Shown here: positions 51,882 through 63,584 of the stretch, piece by piece
How the letters are laid out: each line of letters starts with the position of its first letter
Position numbering within the stretch: the stretch's first letter is position 1
Assembly: GCF_036417845.1 (NCBI RefSeq)
Contig: NC_089981.1
Location: 77,541,268 to 77,605,267 of the forward strand
DNA length: 64,000 bases
Reading direction: 5' to 3'
Source of the DNA: Apteryx mantelli
Lineage: Eukaryota > Chordata > Aves > Apterygiformes > Apterygidae
Made by a program: the position numbers and the translations under genes
Notes under the pieces: generated by a model
Told to the model about the DNA's origin: nothing
The model's database searches: none
Seen by the model: only the letters and a program-made list of their open reading frames with translations

Positions 51882-53612
51882 GAATCACAGAATCACAGAA
51901 TCGCTGAGGTTGGAAGGGACCTCTGGAGATCATCTAGTCCAACCCCCCTGCTCAAGCAGGGTCACCTAGAGCACATTGCACAGGATTGCATCCAGGCGCG
52001 TTTTGAATATCTCCAGAGAAGGAGACTCCACCACCTCTCGGGGCAACCTGTTCCAGTGCTCTGTCACCCTCACAGTGAAAAAGTTTTTCCTCATGTTCAG
52101 TTGGAAGTGTCTGTGTTTCAGTTTGTGCCCATTGCCTCGCGTCCTGTCCCTGGGCACCACTGAAAAGAGTCTGGTCCCATCCTCTCGACACCCTCCCTTC
52201 ACATACTTGTACACGTTGATAAGATCTCCTCTCAGCCTTCTCTTCTCCAAGCTAAACAGGCCCAGCTCTCTCAGCCTTTCCTCATAAGAGAGATGCTCCA
52301 GTCCCCTAATCATCTTTGTGGCCCTCCGCTGGACTTGCTCCAGTAGTGCCACATCCCTCTTGTACTGGGGAGCCCAGAACTGGACGCAGTACTGCAGATG
52401 TGGCCTCACCAGGGCTGAGCAGAGGGGGAGAATCACCTCCCTCGACCTGCTGGCAACACTCTTCCTGATGCACCCCACGATACCATTGGCCTTCTTGGCC
52501 ACAAGGGCACATTGCTGCCTCATGCTTAACTTGGTGTCCACCAGCACTCCCAGGTCCTTCTCCGCAGAGTTGCTTTCCAGCAGGTCAACCCCCAACCTGT
52601 ACTGGTGCATGGGGTTATTCCTCCCTAGGTGCAGGACCCTGCACTTGCCTTTGTTGAGCTTCAGGAGGTTCCTCTCCACCCACCTCTCCAGCCTCTCCAG
52701 GTCTCTCTGAATGGCAGCACAGCCCTCTGGTGTATCAGCCACTCCTCCCAGTTTTGTATCCTCAGCAAACTTGCTGAGGGTGCACTCTTTCCCTTCATCC
52801 AGGTCATTGATGAAGAAGTTGAACAAGACTGGACCCAGTCCTGACCCCTGGGGAACACCGCTAGCTACAGGCCTCCAACTAGACTCCACACCACTGATCA
52901 CAACTCTCTGAGCTCTGCCATTCAGCCAGTTCTCAATCCACCTCACTGTCCACTCATCTAACCCACACTTCCTGAGCCTGTCTATGAGGATGCTATGGGA
53001 GAGTGTCAAAAGCCTTCCTCAAGTCAAGGGAGACAACATCCACTGCTCTCCCCTCATCTACCCAGCCAGTCATTCCATCACAGAAGGCTATCAGATTGGT
53101 TAAGCATGATTTCCCCTTGGTGAAGCCATGCTGACTACTCCTGATCACCTTCTTGTCCTCCACATGCTTGGAGGTGGCCTCCAGGATGAGCTGCTCCATC
53201 ACCTTTCCTGGGATGCAGGTGAGGCTGACTGGCCTGTAGTTGCCTGGGTCCTCCTTCTTGCCCTTTTTGAAGATTGGGGTGACACTGGCTTTCTTCCAGT
53301 CTTCAGGCACCTCTCCTGTTCTCCATGACCTTTCAAAGATGATGCAGAGTGGCTTAGCAATGACATCCGCCAGCTCCCTCAGCACTCGTGGGTGCATCCC
53401 ATCAGGGCCCATGGATTTGTGGGTGTCAAGTTTGCTTAAATGATCTCTAACCCACTCCTCCTCCACCAAGGGAAAGTCTTCCTTTCTCCAGACTTTCTCT
53501 CTTGCCTCCAGGATCTGGGGTTCCTGAGGGCTGGCCTGAGCAGTAAAGACTGAAGCAAAGAAGGCATTCAGTAACTCTGCCTTCTCTGCATCCTTCGTCA
53601 CCTTTGTCAAGG
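51882..53612 (-). mobile_element. CR1 LINE, reversed, reverse transcriptase split by a 2-bp deletion
   Basis: On the minus strand the element starts within the linker between endonuclease and reverse transcriptase ([19 protein letters not shown], near 53605). It runs through the RT domain to the 3' UTR and octamer tail (the AGAATCACAGAATCACAG side at 51882). The frame is open from 53610 to 52993 and then continues in another frame from 53009 to 51966. Comparison with the copy at 2783-4302 shows GACACTGTCTCCC there against GACACTCTCCC here, a 2-bp loss near 53002, just after the catalytic KAFDT block. The element is therefore a pseudogene. It is about 200 bp longer at its 5' end than the first copy and very similar to it. 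It lies antisense within PPP2R5C. Confidence 0.97.
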
Positions 53613-56600
53613 TTTTTTATTTAGGAATATTCTGCCTCTTACTCTGAAACAGTGTCAATTTTTGGTCTTCAGGCATGCTGCTAACTTTTTCTTGGGCATT
53701 GCACAAAAGCGCTGATGATAGGTTCTGGAAGTACCAGTCTGTTTCCCCTTTTTTGCTTGTATTAGTTTGGTATGATTTATAGTCATCGAAGCAGCTTATA
53801 TTTAACATTGTAAACCGTCAATTTATTCAGGAAATGGAGGAACAGGGTAGCTCAGATAATGCGAAAAGAAAAGGAAATAAATTATGTGTTAAGAGGCTGT
53901 ACGAGCAGAGATAAACATAGAAAAGAGAAGTCTGTGATGCTATTGGTTTGTGGCACATGCAGATCCATATATTAGCAAAGTTACAAGCTGGTAAAGCACC
54001 CTGCAGCACACTGCAGTGCAACCTGATCTGGTTCAGGTAAAATAGATAGCTCATCTGACCACAGATAATTCAGATAATATCTCTGGAAAACTGCCTTCAT
54101 GACTGTGATCTAAGATGTTGAAAGTCTTGAAAAGATCTTACCTGTTTTCATGAAAAAATAATTTTATGCTAACAAACTTGTGTTACGTTAACTTCTCCTT
54201 ATCCAGTTCTCCTTGTTGGCCCCATTTGCAGTACAGATACTTCAGCTGTGGAAAGTTGATTTTATTTTCAGCTATTTGTTGGAAAAAAAAATACTTAGTG
54301 GCCTAAAGCTGTTGTTGGTTGGTTTAGGGAGGAGGGGTTGCTTGTTTTCTGGAAAACTTTCTGATGAATGTTTCTGTTATATAAAGTATAAATGACAAGG
54401 GGTGTTTCGGCCTTCAGAAACTACCATTTTTTGTTCTCTTAAGAGAGGATAGATTGAAATTGTTTAAAAATACCAGTGTTCTGTATAAGGGAAGCAGTAT
54501 ACATGTTCAATATGAATATTTCATAAGCATATAAAACAAACACTGTGTCTGAGCTTGTATTTACCTGCCCACCAACACACTGATATAGTTTGAGGTCTTT
54601 GCAACTGCCTACTTATAAGCAAGAAACTTGTTATGGACAAGTTAATGGTTAACTAGCAAATAATTCTATAGTATCTGTGATTGTAATTTATCATGCTGTG
54701 TGCTGGGATTAACCATGCTTGTTTCTGGTGATGTCCCATGGGTCATCTTCACTTCAGTTTTTTTTAATCTAGGGTTACCTCTATGAAGTTTGGATATCCA
54801 AGTACATTATATAGTGGGAAAAGCTCCAGAGTTTGCATATGTGATGCGTATGTGCTAATCATTTAGCTATGATAATTTAGTTTGGAGAGAAACACATAAG
54901 AAGTGAGACTAAAGAGAAACTTTTGATGGCGTGTCTTGATATGTTATGAATTGCATGCACATTGCTTGCACACTTGACTGGCTGCAATAATATGTTTTCA
55001 TTTTAGCTCTCATGGCAAATTGTTAGTAACCAGAGACAATTGTTGTTTAATATTTCACAGAGGCTTGATCTGCATGATTTGGGTTTAATGCTGAGGGAAA
55101 GGAAAGATGTATTTTATTTTGGTATGAGGTAATTGCATTTAATTCCAAATTCAGGTTCTTTTTTCTTTTAAATACATGTTAGGAAAACTATCACTCATTT
55201 TAAGTTCTATAAACTTAGTTTACTATGTAAAGCCATTAGGAGATCAAACCTAATGTTTTCTGAATTTTCTCTGGAATTTATTTTTCAGCCATATTTTTAA
55301 AATAAATATTATTTTTCCTCTGATTTTACTGAGATTATAGTTTTCCCTTACCAACTGAGAGCAGTGTGCCAGTGTTGGCCTCAGTGGGACAGCACCCTTG
55401 CGTTGCTGCTCTTATTGTTTGACTTGCCAAGAACATAATTGGCCAAGATAAAAAAGGGACAAAAAATAGAACTGCCAGCAGTGTGGCATTTCATAAACAG
55501 TTAATTACCAACCTAAATGTTGGTGCACTTTTACTTCTGTTCAAGACTATTAATACAGAAAAGTAAAACTAAAGGTTAAAAACCATCCTATTAAAAGTTC
55601 TCATCAGAATTTAGAATTTTAGTAATACTTGCTTTGGAGGTTGACTGTTTCTCTGGCATGGCACAATCTCTCCTAGATTATGTAGTTCTAACCTGCTCCC
55701 TTGTCCATTATGTACATTGATTTATATGCTACAAGGGATTTTTGACAGTATGAACAGGTGAGCATGCTTATATTTGTATGAATTATTTTGTAAGGATATG
55801 CTTATTTCAGTAAACTGTATAAATGTGTAGTGTTTGGAAAGAGCTATTGTACAGAGAGCGATGAGATTTTTCAGTATGTGGTCGGAATCCCTACGATACG
55901 GAAAAGTGTTGCAATAAGAATTCTTAAATACACTATTAAGATTTTCTGATTGGGATACAAGGTTTTATACACTGTCAAACACAATTGTTTCAGAAATCTA
56001 ACTTTAACCAGCAAGTAATAATTCATTGAAGGATAATGTTCTCTTTCAGTCCTAGAATAACACATTTTTAAAAAAGGTCAGTGCTCCTTGATATTGTTCT
56101 GAAATGCTGCAGAATTTCAAAACCAACATGTGTCAGTCATGCATATGTAAATTTGGGCATGATTCAAAATAAGCTTTTTGCAAGCATTTTCTGTATTTGC
56201 TTTTTTTTCAAGCTGGATAGAAATCTGTTTATAGCCTTATAGATAATTCCTATAATACCAAAGCACTGGGGTCTTTTTGGTTTTGTTTGTTTTTTAGATG
56301 AAGGTGAGCATTGCTGTATGTAGTCTTAAAGATGGCATTTGTAATTCAGTTTAATTTTCAAATACCATTCCAAATTTGTTTACAGAACTAGTACTTACTT
56401 CTCAGAGTTAGATTTCTGATCTTGAAAATGTGGATACAGTTTTCTTACAAAAGTATGTATTAAGGTAGGAAGAAATGAGTTAAGTTGACAGATGGGCCAT
56501 CTAGACTAACTTTTCAGTCGTGAGAAATACAGAATATGGAATGTTGTGCTGTTTTCTTGGTGCAGAATTTAATGTATTTCATGGTGGTGTTTCATTTTTG

Positions 56601-59600
56601 ATCAGCCCTGGTTTGCACCTTCTAGTGAAGATGTCTGTTTCTTGATTAGTTGTTTTTATGTTGAAATCATGCTTTAAGTCATAACTATTTTAAATAAATA
56701 AATAATGTGACAAGTCATAAGGATGCTGTTTTTCTGAGCACATTCCATGTAGCGTATGTGTAGTTTCTTTCTTTTTCAACCAGAGACTGTAGAGTTGTGC
56801 CAAATTCTGAGTCTGTTTTGTGCAGGAGGATAACTTTAGGATGGTGTCTCAACTTGTCTGCCTTCGATACAGGACTCTGATAGGGAGAGAAGTATTATTA
56901 AAGCTTTCCAAATGTTTTAAAGTCATAAATAGCTGTCTAGGAGATGGCTCAGTTTTCATCCTCTGTACAAAGTTAGTCTGATAGATCAAGATTGCAGGTG
57001 ATTCCAGTTTAAGATTCTGATACTTCAAAAAACAATCAGACCAAATATTTGTTGATAAAACTGCTGTAATCATGAGGAAGGAGGAAAAAGAATTTCTGAA
57101 GAGGTCAGAAACAGAAGACTTGTGTATTACCCTCAACCATAGGGTACAGATAGCCAAATAAAACTTATGGTCAAGGTAAATAAATTAAAAAGCGTATTTG
57201 GAAAAAAGTTAAAACGTATTTTCCTCTGTGCTACAAAGTAATTCAACCATGTATGTTTAAAATTTCCACAAACTCATAACAAGATAAGTTCAAATTCAAA
57301 GACATGGTATTACCTGGTCATTTAAAACTACCATCCATTTTCTTGAAATGCAGGAGATTCAATTATATTATGTATATCCAGTGAGTCTATGGGAATAGTA
57401 GAGACAAAAGACTGTTTATGAGGAACACTTTTCTCCTAAACTATTGGGATTGGAGATCTCAATGTTTAATGGCACCTTTGTCATAGAAACCTACCCCTGC
57501 CAGTTATAAATTAGGGAGTGAACAAAAGTGCAGTATTTCAGCCATTCTAGTTTAATTGCACTTCTTAGGTGCGTGCTTAGTAATTAAGGAATTTTGTTCA
57601 GTTGCAAGGTGGTAGCATTGCTGTTTAGCTCAAGGATTTTATGTAAAGTAAGATTAAACTGGATAATGCTACCATAAAAGATAATTTGCCCTAAGACGTA
57701 GTGCATTTAAATGGCAAAACACTGAGGCAAAACAAGTTAATTCTCATGCAAAGCATCGATGAATACAGTTTTGTGAAGCAGTTGACATTTTTCTCCCTTG
57801 TATGTGAACCATGTTGGACTAACTCAGTATACTGAGCGATATCCTTCTAGTCCTGGCTGCATTCATGCTTTGATAGTGTTTTTGGCAGCCCTGATTTTGT
57901 AATGTATTTTCCTTTATGTACCTTTTTGTTTCAACAAATTCTGCAAGAGCTGTTTCTCTCCTACATCAGCATCATTAGGTATCAGTAAGTGTATATATTG
58001 TATCATGTGAAAGAACTGGAGGTTGGTTTTTTTTTTTTTGCCATTTTAATTTAGTAACTTCTGGTTTTTTGAACTTTGATCTTTAAAACATTATCATAGT
58101 GTTGTATAAACAGGCATTGCTGTATTTAAATTTCCTTTAAATGTCTAGCTAAATTATTGAAATAAACGTGTGTTGTAAACATAGAATGGCATAAAACAAG
58201 AACTGGCAGTTGTGTAGTGTTCATACAGGAAAATGTGCTCTATCAAATCATTTAATATTAAAATATTTTAGCAGTTATCTATTCTGAATTATTTTGTAAC
58301 ATGTTAAAGATTAAGAAATATGACATTCTGAGGGTGAATAACCACCAAAAAAGGTAACAAGAGAAATATTTTTTCTTGAGAAATGTGTGTGAATTTCTTT
58401 AGCTAGCTTTACATGAAATCATAGGTTTGGATAAATGAGCCGTTTTTCATTTCAACTGTCCTATCAAACACCTACTCATTAGTCAGCAGCTGAAAGTGTT
58501 AGGAGAATGCTCTACATCTGTCACTGGCAGCATTTCCTACCAAACTTGTTTCCACTGAAGCTTGGATAGAATCCATAAAAATAGGCTTTAAAATGTGGTG
58601 GTGTCTTATTTTCTAGGTTCTAACCTGTCTGTTCAGAGTTTAGATCTCTCTTAAAATACCTTCTTACTATGCCCTTATTTACGAAGAGAACAGTTCATTC
58701 CTTTGCATAGGTCTTCATCATAATCAGACCTAGATGTTTTTGCCACCGCACTGCACTTCTCCTTTCAAAAAACCTCTACTAATCAAACATTGAATGCACT
58801 GTTTATACATTTAAATGCAAGTGAGTGTTTGCTGAAATACTAGTGTGCTCTCAAGTATTTTTTCTTAAATGTAATTTTTGTGCTTCATTTCTTGCAAATG
58901 ATTTGTGTGACCTATGTAATCAGGCAATCATTTGCCAATTCTACTTTTAATCACTGTACTAGAAAGAGTAAATGCTACCAGTTTTTCAACATGTGAGGTA
59001 CAGCACTATCTGTCTCCATGCTGCTTCTACATGCCTCTTAGGAACTCCTTAAAGGAGGGGGCAAATGATAGTCCATACCTGCTTCATTTATCCGGGTAGG
59101 GATTGTCTGTTTGTTTTAATCTGCATGTTTATTTCAATAGTTAGGCATTAACAAGGAGTTTGCAGCCTCAGTTTCCTTGAAGAGCGTTTCCCGTACACTG
59201 TCCTTTGGGCTCGAGTCAGAATTTTGTATGAGAAGTCTAGTAACCTTCCTATCACTGTAGTTTCTCCTTTAGAGTGTGCAGTATCCAATGACATTTTGCC
59301 TCTAAAACACAGTGACTTACTGTCCTTGAGTTTCCTTCTGAACTCTTTGGTCAGGCTTGTGAAGAGACCCTAATTTTCTTCACCCTTACATCATCCATGA
59401 GAATGCTGTGCTTTGTTTAGGCTGTAATTTTATTTATTTTTTTTAAGTTGCTCCTACCAGTAAAAATTAATTATGTTTATTCCCATCCCTTTTGTGTGTG
59501 ATTGTCTGGTGAACTGGATAACAGAGCTGACCTGGCTCAAACAAACCTATTTCCTTTTCATTTTAACTCTGATCAGTCTCCAGATATGGTTCAAGCATGC

Positions 59601-60636
59601 ACCTGTACAAGCCCTTGGACTGGCTCAAGGGTACAAGGATTTCAGAGAGTTAGGCACGTATGGCTTGGAAGAGGTGGGGTTGCAGTGCTAGCTGATACAG
59701 ACTTACTTCAGCTTAGACTGCCATTGAACAGAGTCTAGGTTAACAGAAAACCAACCTGACAAAAAAAGTAAGGGGCTTCTGTTGGGTTAGTGGACAGCTC
59801 TGCCACGGGGCTAACCACTGGAGAAGATGGGAGCAAAATAGAGTGGACGGGAATGCTGGAATAGGACTGAAGCTGTCTGCATCTGGTCTGGCTTATGTTG
59901 CTGAGGAATAGCAGCTTCAGTAGCGATGGAATTATTATGCCTTTAGTTACCCTAGCGTTCAGACTAGAAAAACAAAAACAAAACAGAAGCAACCCTCACT
60001 TGTTCTGAGAGGTTAAACGACTTTGTCGAAGGGGTCCTCATGTAAATAGAGAGTCATCCGAGTTTAATTATCCTGTATGTCGTTGACTCTGTCACTAGTA
60101 GTTAGTTAGTATAATTTTTGATTCCTTTGCAACAGAAGTGTCTTCATGCATTTATTCAAGTACCCTCTTTTGCCTCCCACTGATATTCATTACCTCCATT
60201 CCACTGGCCTTGTTTATCCTTTCCCTCCCCATCAGTAAATCAATTCCTAACTGCTTTTTCTTTGCAATCTTCTTCCCAAATGATGTTGCTCAAAATAATT
60301 CAGCTTTTAAGGCCGAAACAAAGGGAGGCTGTACAAAGCTAGCTAGCTAGCAGAATGTTCCTCTTAAGCTATACAACTGGCAAGAAGATACCAGATTTTG
60401 TAAAGAAGAGAAAGGTCGTGTAAAGATTCAAGTTCTGTAACTCCATTAGTGTTCTGTAAGAAACAAAACAGGAATATACTGAATTACTGTTTAAACCACT
60501 TTTGTGGTAATTTACTAAGTATTGGCCTTTGATGTAATGGCATCCTCCTACAAAGAGGAAGAAATGTGAACAGGATATGGATATTTCACAAGACAAAACT
60601 TACTTCAGTGTGACTTAGTGCTGCCCCAGTACTACC

Positions 60637-60668
60637 GCTAGCACTGCAAACGGCTAGCACTGCAAACG
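60637..60668. repeat. Perfect 16-bp tandem duplication
   Basis: GCTAGCACTGCAAACG occurs twice head to tail (60637-60652 and 60653-60668) without mismatch, in intron 3. The exact identity suggests a recent slippage or duplication event. Confidence 0.95.
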
Positions 60669-61509
60669 TCACATTCGCTCTCTTTAGCAAAGAACAGTGT
60701 GTGTGGTGGGGGCTGACTACTTAAACCATTATTGAAATTTTGCAAATGAATGTCCAACTACTGGGCCATGCTTTTATCATGTATAAAATAGGAAACAGCA
60801 CTGTAGCTAAAGTAATGCTCCCTGTTTGCTCTGTTGTGTTCCAGTACGGTAGTTCAGTTTTGTGCCATTGTACTAGCAGCCTTCGTACCTATTTTAATCT
60901 TTGCAGGGAGTCTCAAAGAGAGAGAAGCAGCAGTTGAACATGAGAGGAAAGATACAAGCGGAGAGGAGGGGAGGATGTTATAGAGCAGCTGCCTTTTAAA
61001 GATGTGGTTACTAGATAAACCAGGGTTTTAAACCCAATTTTTGTTTCATCACACTGAGGCTTATCATTATAGAGCAGTTTAATTTTACTTTAGATGTAGA
61101 AAAGAAACTGGATGTGTTTAAAAAAAAAAAAAAATCTGTTTATGAAAATTTCATGTATATTAAAAAAAAAAAATGAACTGACCTGTTCAGTTTTTCCTTC
61201 CTTCATCCGTCAAGATCTTGTAGAGCATTTTGTCATTTGAGGTCAGCCTTGTTTTTTGTTTTTAAAATCTAGTTTTGTTAAAAGGCATGTCTCTGTGATA
61301 GTCTTTGCTTTGTAAGACCAAAACTTTGTATCTGAGGTATGTCCTTAAAACATATAAATATCAAATACTAGATAGAAAATAATGCTACTACTTAAAAAAA
61401 TATAAATTTTTGAGAATTTCATGAAATAAATCTCATGTTTTGCCTAGACCAGAAGGACTTGACTTGAATCTGTTGCTGTCTACTTAGAGAAGAGGTTTAA
61501 AAAGGCTTC

Positions 61510-62130
61510 AGCAGCTCATCTAGTCCATTTTGCTGTGCTCAAAAGCAGGACCACCTACATTTATATCATTCCTTATGTATGTTCTCCAGCAGTTTTTTAA
61601 ATTATTGGATGGATAGTTTGCAGTATTTTATTGCACTATGCTTGTTTTGAGGTGGTTTCATTTAGTATGCAAATCTTCCTTGCTGTAGAAGGGATTTACT
61701 GTCCATAGCGAATGTAGAAAAGCTAATTGCCTTCCTCTTCATATTTACTGCTTAAAATACTTGGATACCCTCAGTGTAGTTCTCTCTACCCCCAAAACGC
61801 CAAAGCATGTTGTGGGGTTTCTTTGGTTTTTGTTTTCTGGGTTTTGTTTGTTGGGTGTTTTGTTTTGTTTTGTTTTTCCCCCCCCCAAATAAGTAATATT
61901 TTCTAGATTGGCCTCCTTTGGGCTTTCTCATCGAGTTTACATCCTTCTTGAACTGTGACATCCAAAAGATACTACTTCAAATCAGGGCCTGTCAGCAGTC
62001 AGAAAATCTAATTTCACCATGTGTCTTATGGGTAATAGTCCTCTCTTATATATCCCAGTTGGTCTGTCCCCTTCATCCCATTCAATAATATTCAGTATAG
62101 CTCTAACTCACTTGTGACATTGCATCACTC
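61510..62130 (-). mobile_element. Old CR1-like element, reversed, diverged
   Basis: Near 61517-61560, GCTCATCTAGTCCATTTTGC, then TGCTCAAAAGCAGGACCACCTA, matches the reversed CR1 3' region (CATCTAGTCCAACCCCCTGCTCAAGCAGGGTCACCTA). Near 61940-62000, ACATCCTTCTTGAACTGTG, then ACATCCAAAAG, follows the reversed CR1 text TCCCTCTTGTACTGGGGAGCCCAGAA. The correct order and spacing of the two matches support one diverged element. An unrelated T/G-rich stretch lies between them. Confidence 0.55.
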
Positions 62131-62232
62131 TAGTGTGGGAGCGTTTCCCAGGCAGGTATGCATATGCCTGGTAATTTGTTTGTGTTCCAAATTTTCATAA
62201 GCAAATTATGTAATTTAAAAGTCTCTTCCTCC

Positions 62233-62252
62233 TTTTTTTTTTTTTTTTTTTT
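62233..62252. repeat. T20 homopolymer
   Basis: Twenty consecutive T residues in intron 3, about 100 bp past the end of the old reversed CR1. Confidence 0.9.
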
Positions 62253-62877
62253 GGATGCACACCTTTCTTGAGAAGATATGAATTGGGACAGTGTCGTTAG
62301 ATTAAGTAATTTAAATATTTAAAGGTGACATTCTGGTGCCAACGCTATGGGGGGAGGGGAGGACAAATGCGGAGAAGGGCCAAGTCTAACATTGCCAGTT
62401 TCTCCAAACGCGTCTCCCAGAGGGGCAGTGCCCGGGAGAGGCAGTGACCTGTCAAATAGCTGTTAGGAAGTGCACACGTGCAAATCTCTTACGATAAAGA
62501 AAATGTTCCATACAGTTTTCTTATAAATGCCTTAAGTAAAAGGTTTAAAAGTTGTTGTTTTGCAACTTATTTGTATTTCTGGGATTATACAGCAAAGAAT
62601 GTTCTTTTGTACACCTATATGCAGTGATATATTGTTTTTTAGTGCTGCAATACTTTGTTCTTAATTTTTTATTTTAAAATGTTATGGATAATTACTGAAC
62701 TTTTTAAAAGGGAAAACCTGAGTTTTGCACTGTCCAAATTTAACAACATTAGATTAAACTTAAGACAGCTACATTTTAGCTTGAGTTATTATTAGGAGAA
62801 GTTTTAAAATATCAAACTTAATGAGCTTTCCCATGTGGTACTGCTTGCTAATATGTGTTTGCTTATGAATTCATATC

Positions 62878-62918
62878 TATATATATGTGTGTGTGTATAT
62901 GCATACATACATATATAA
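62878..62918. repeat. AT/GT/CATA compound microsatellite
   Basis: TATATATATGTGTGTGTGTA followed by TATGCATACATACATATATA, an alternating purine-pyrimidine tract in intron 3. Confidence 0.9.
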
Positions 62919-63173
62919 TGTGACATTCACCAGTTAAACTATGCTTCATGCTGACTTCAGTATTTCTTTTAAAGACCTATTTTTTACATGAGCCACCTTT
63001 TATTACGGCTTTTGAAAACTAACGTTGTAGGAGACGTTAATGCAGGTATTTTTCACCGTTAAGTTGACCTCTTGTTTGGTGATTCTTGGCAATTCTATTA
63101 AAAGAAACCTTAAACTTTGCTCTTTTTCAGGAAAAGATGTATGCACCGGTTCCAGCAGGTGTGTGCTGAGCAC

Positions 63174-63240
63174 GGGGGGGGGGGGGGGGGATAAAGAGTA
63201 AAATCGTCCCGATGAAAATAAAAAAAAAATAAAAACAAAG
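63174..63240. repeat. G17 homopolymer followed by A-rich tract
   Basis: Seventeen consecutive G residues (63174-63190) are followed within 25 bp by an A-rich stretch (63216-63240). The tract lies just upstream of the internal promoter and is a candidate quadruplex or nucleosome-excluding element. It is also a likely sequencing-error site. Confidence 0.9.
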
Positions 63241-63316
63241 CAAATCCCCTCTTAGGGCTGCTGTTGGTGGGAGTAAGTTGCCGGCGGCGGCTCGGCAGCG
63301 GCGGGGCGGGGCGGGG

Positions 63317-63379
63317 GCAGCGCAGCGCAGCGGCCCCGCGCAGCGCAGCGCCAGCCCCGCGCAGCGCAGCGCCAGCCCC
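63317..63379. repeat. Three-unit 21-bp GC-rich tandem repeat in the internal promoter
   Basis: Two units at 63338-63358 and 63359-63379 are identical over 21 bp (pattern GCGCAGCGCAGCGCCAGCCCC). A diverged copy precedes them at 63317-63337. The unit itself contains GCGCA/GCAGC sub-repeats. Such arrays are prone to length change. Confidence 0.85.
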
Positions 63380-63529
63380 GCGGCGGCCGCTCCTCATTTG
63401 CAGCTTCCTCGGTGTCATTTGAAGTGGCGGCCGGCAGCCAATGGGGCCGCTGCTGCCCGCTGACATCACGCACCAGCCCGGTCCCTCCAGCTGCAGAGCG
63501 CTTCGCTTTCTGCCTTTTTTTAAACTAAA

Positions 63530-63553
63530 ATGGAGGCTGGGTCCTTGCCTTAA
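63530..63553 (+). other. Short upstream ORF before the MLTCN start
   Basis: The frame ATG GAG GCT GGG TCC TTG CCT TAA encodes MEAGSLP and ends 31 nt before the main ATG at 63585. Its start has A at -3 and G at +4, a stronger context than the main start. If transcription begins upstream of 63530, this uORF could reduce translation from the first ATG or favour re-initiation at Met11. Whether the transcript includes it depends on the unmapped start site. Confidence 0.5.
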
Positions 63554-63584
63554 GGAATACATTGCCTTTCCTGCTGGAGCCTAG

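Larger units (their letters stand above)
63260..63560 (+). promoter_or_regulatory. PPP2R5C: Internal (second) promoter of PPP2R5C
   Basis: A second, shorter GC-rich island covers about 63.26-63.51 kb immediately upstream of the MLTCN first exon. It contains GGGGCGGG GC boxes near 63303-63315, three 21-bp GC-rich tandem units (63317-63379), a CCAAT box at 63438-63442 and a CRE/AP-1-like TGACATCACG at 63461-63470. A T-rich then A-rich stretch (63515-63530) precedes ATGGAGGC. From the CCAAT distance I infer a start site around 63.50-63.53 kb. Its position inside the gene, between two splice-compatible first exons, supports an alternative promoter. Confidence 0.75.
50309..63584 (+). other. PPP2R5C intron 3, up to the alternative first exon
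   Basis: For the long isoform this intron starts with GTATGT at 50309 and continues beyond the window. It contains the minus-strand CR1 at 51882-53612, an old minus-strand CR1 at about 61510-62130, a perfect 16-bp tandem duplication at 60637-60668, and poly-T (62233-62252) and AT/GT (62878-62918) simple repeats. Between these I see ordinary AT-rich intron sequence and no further exon. Confidence 0.75.

Noticed and set aside
51586-52163. Frames of 115 and 116 codons at the end of the reversed CR1
   Set aside because: They run across the CR1 boundary in frames other than that of the reverse transcriptase and are shadows.
63110-63562. 150-codon minus-strand frame over the internal promoter
   Set aside because: It includes the G17 tract, the 21-bp tandem units and the GC island read backwards. 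The repetitive GAALRGAGAALRGA pattern is a translation of the minisatellite.
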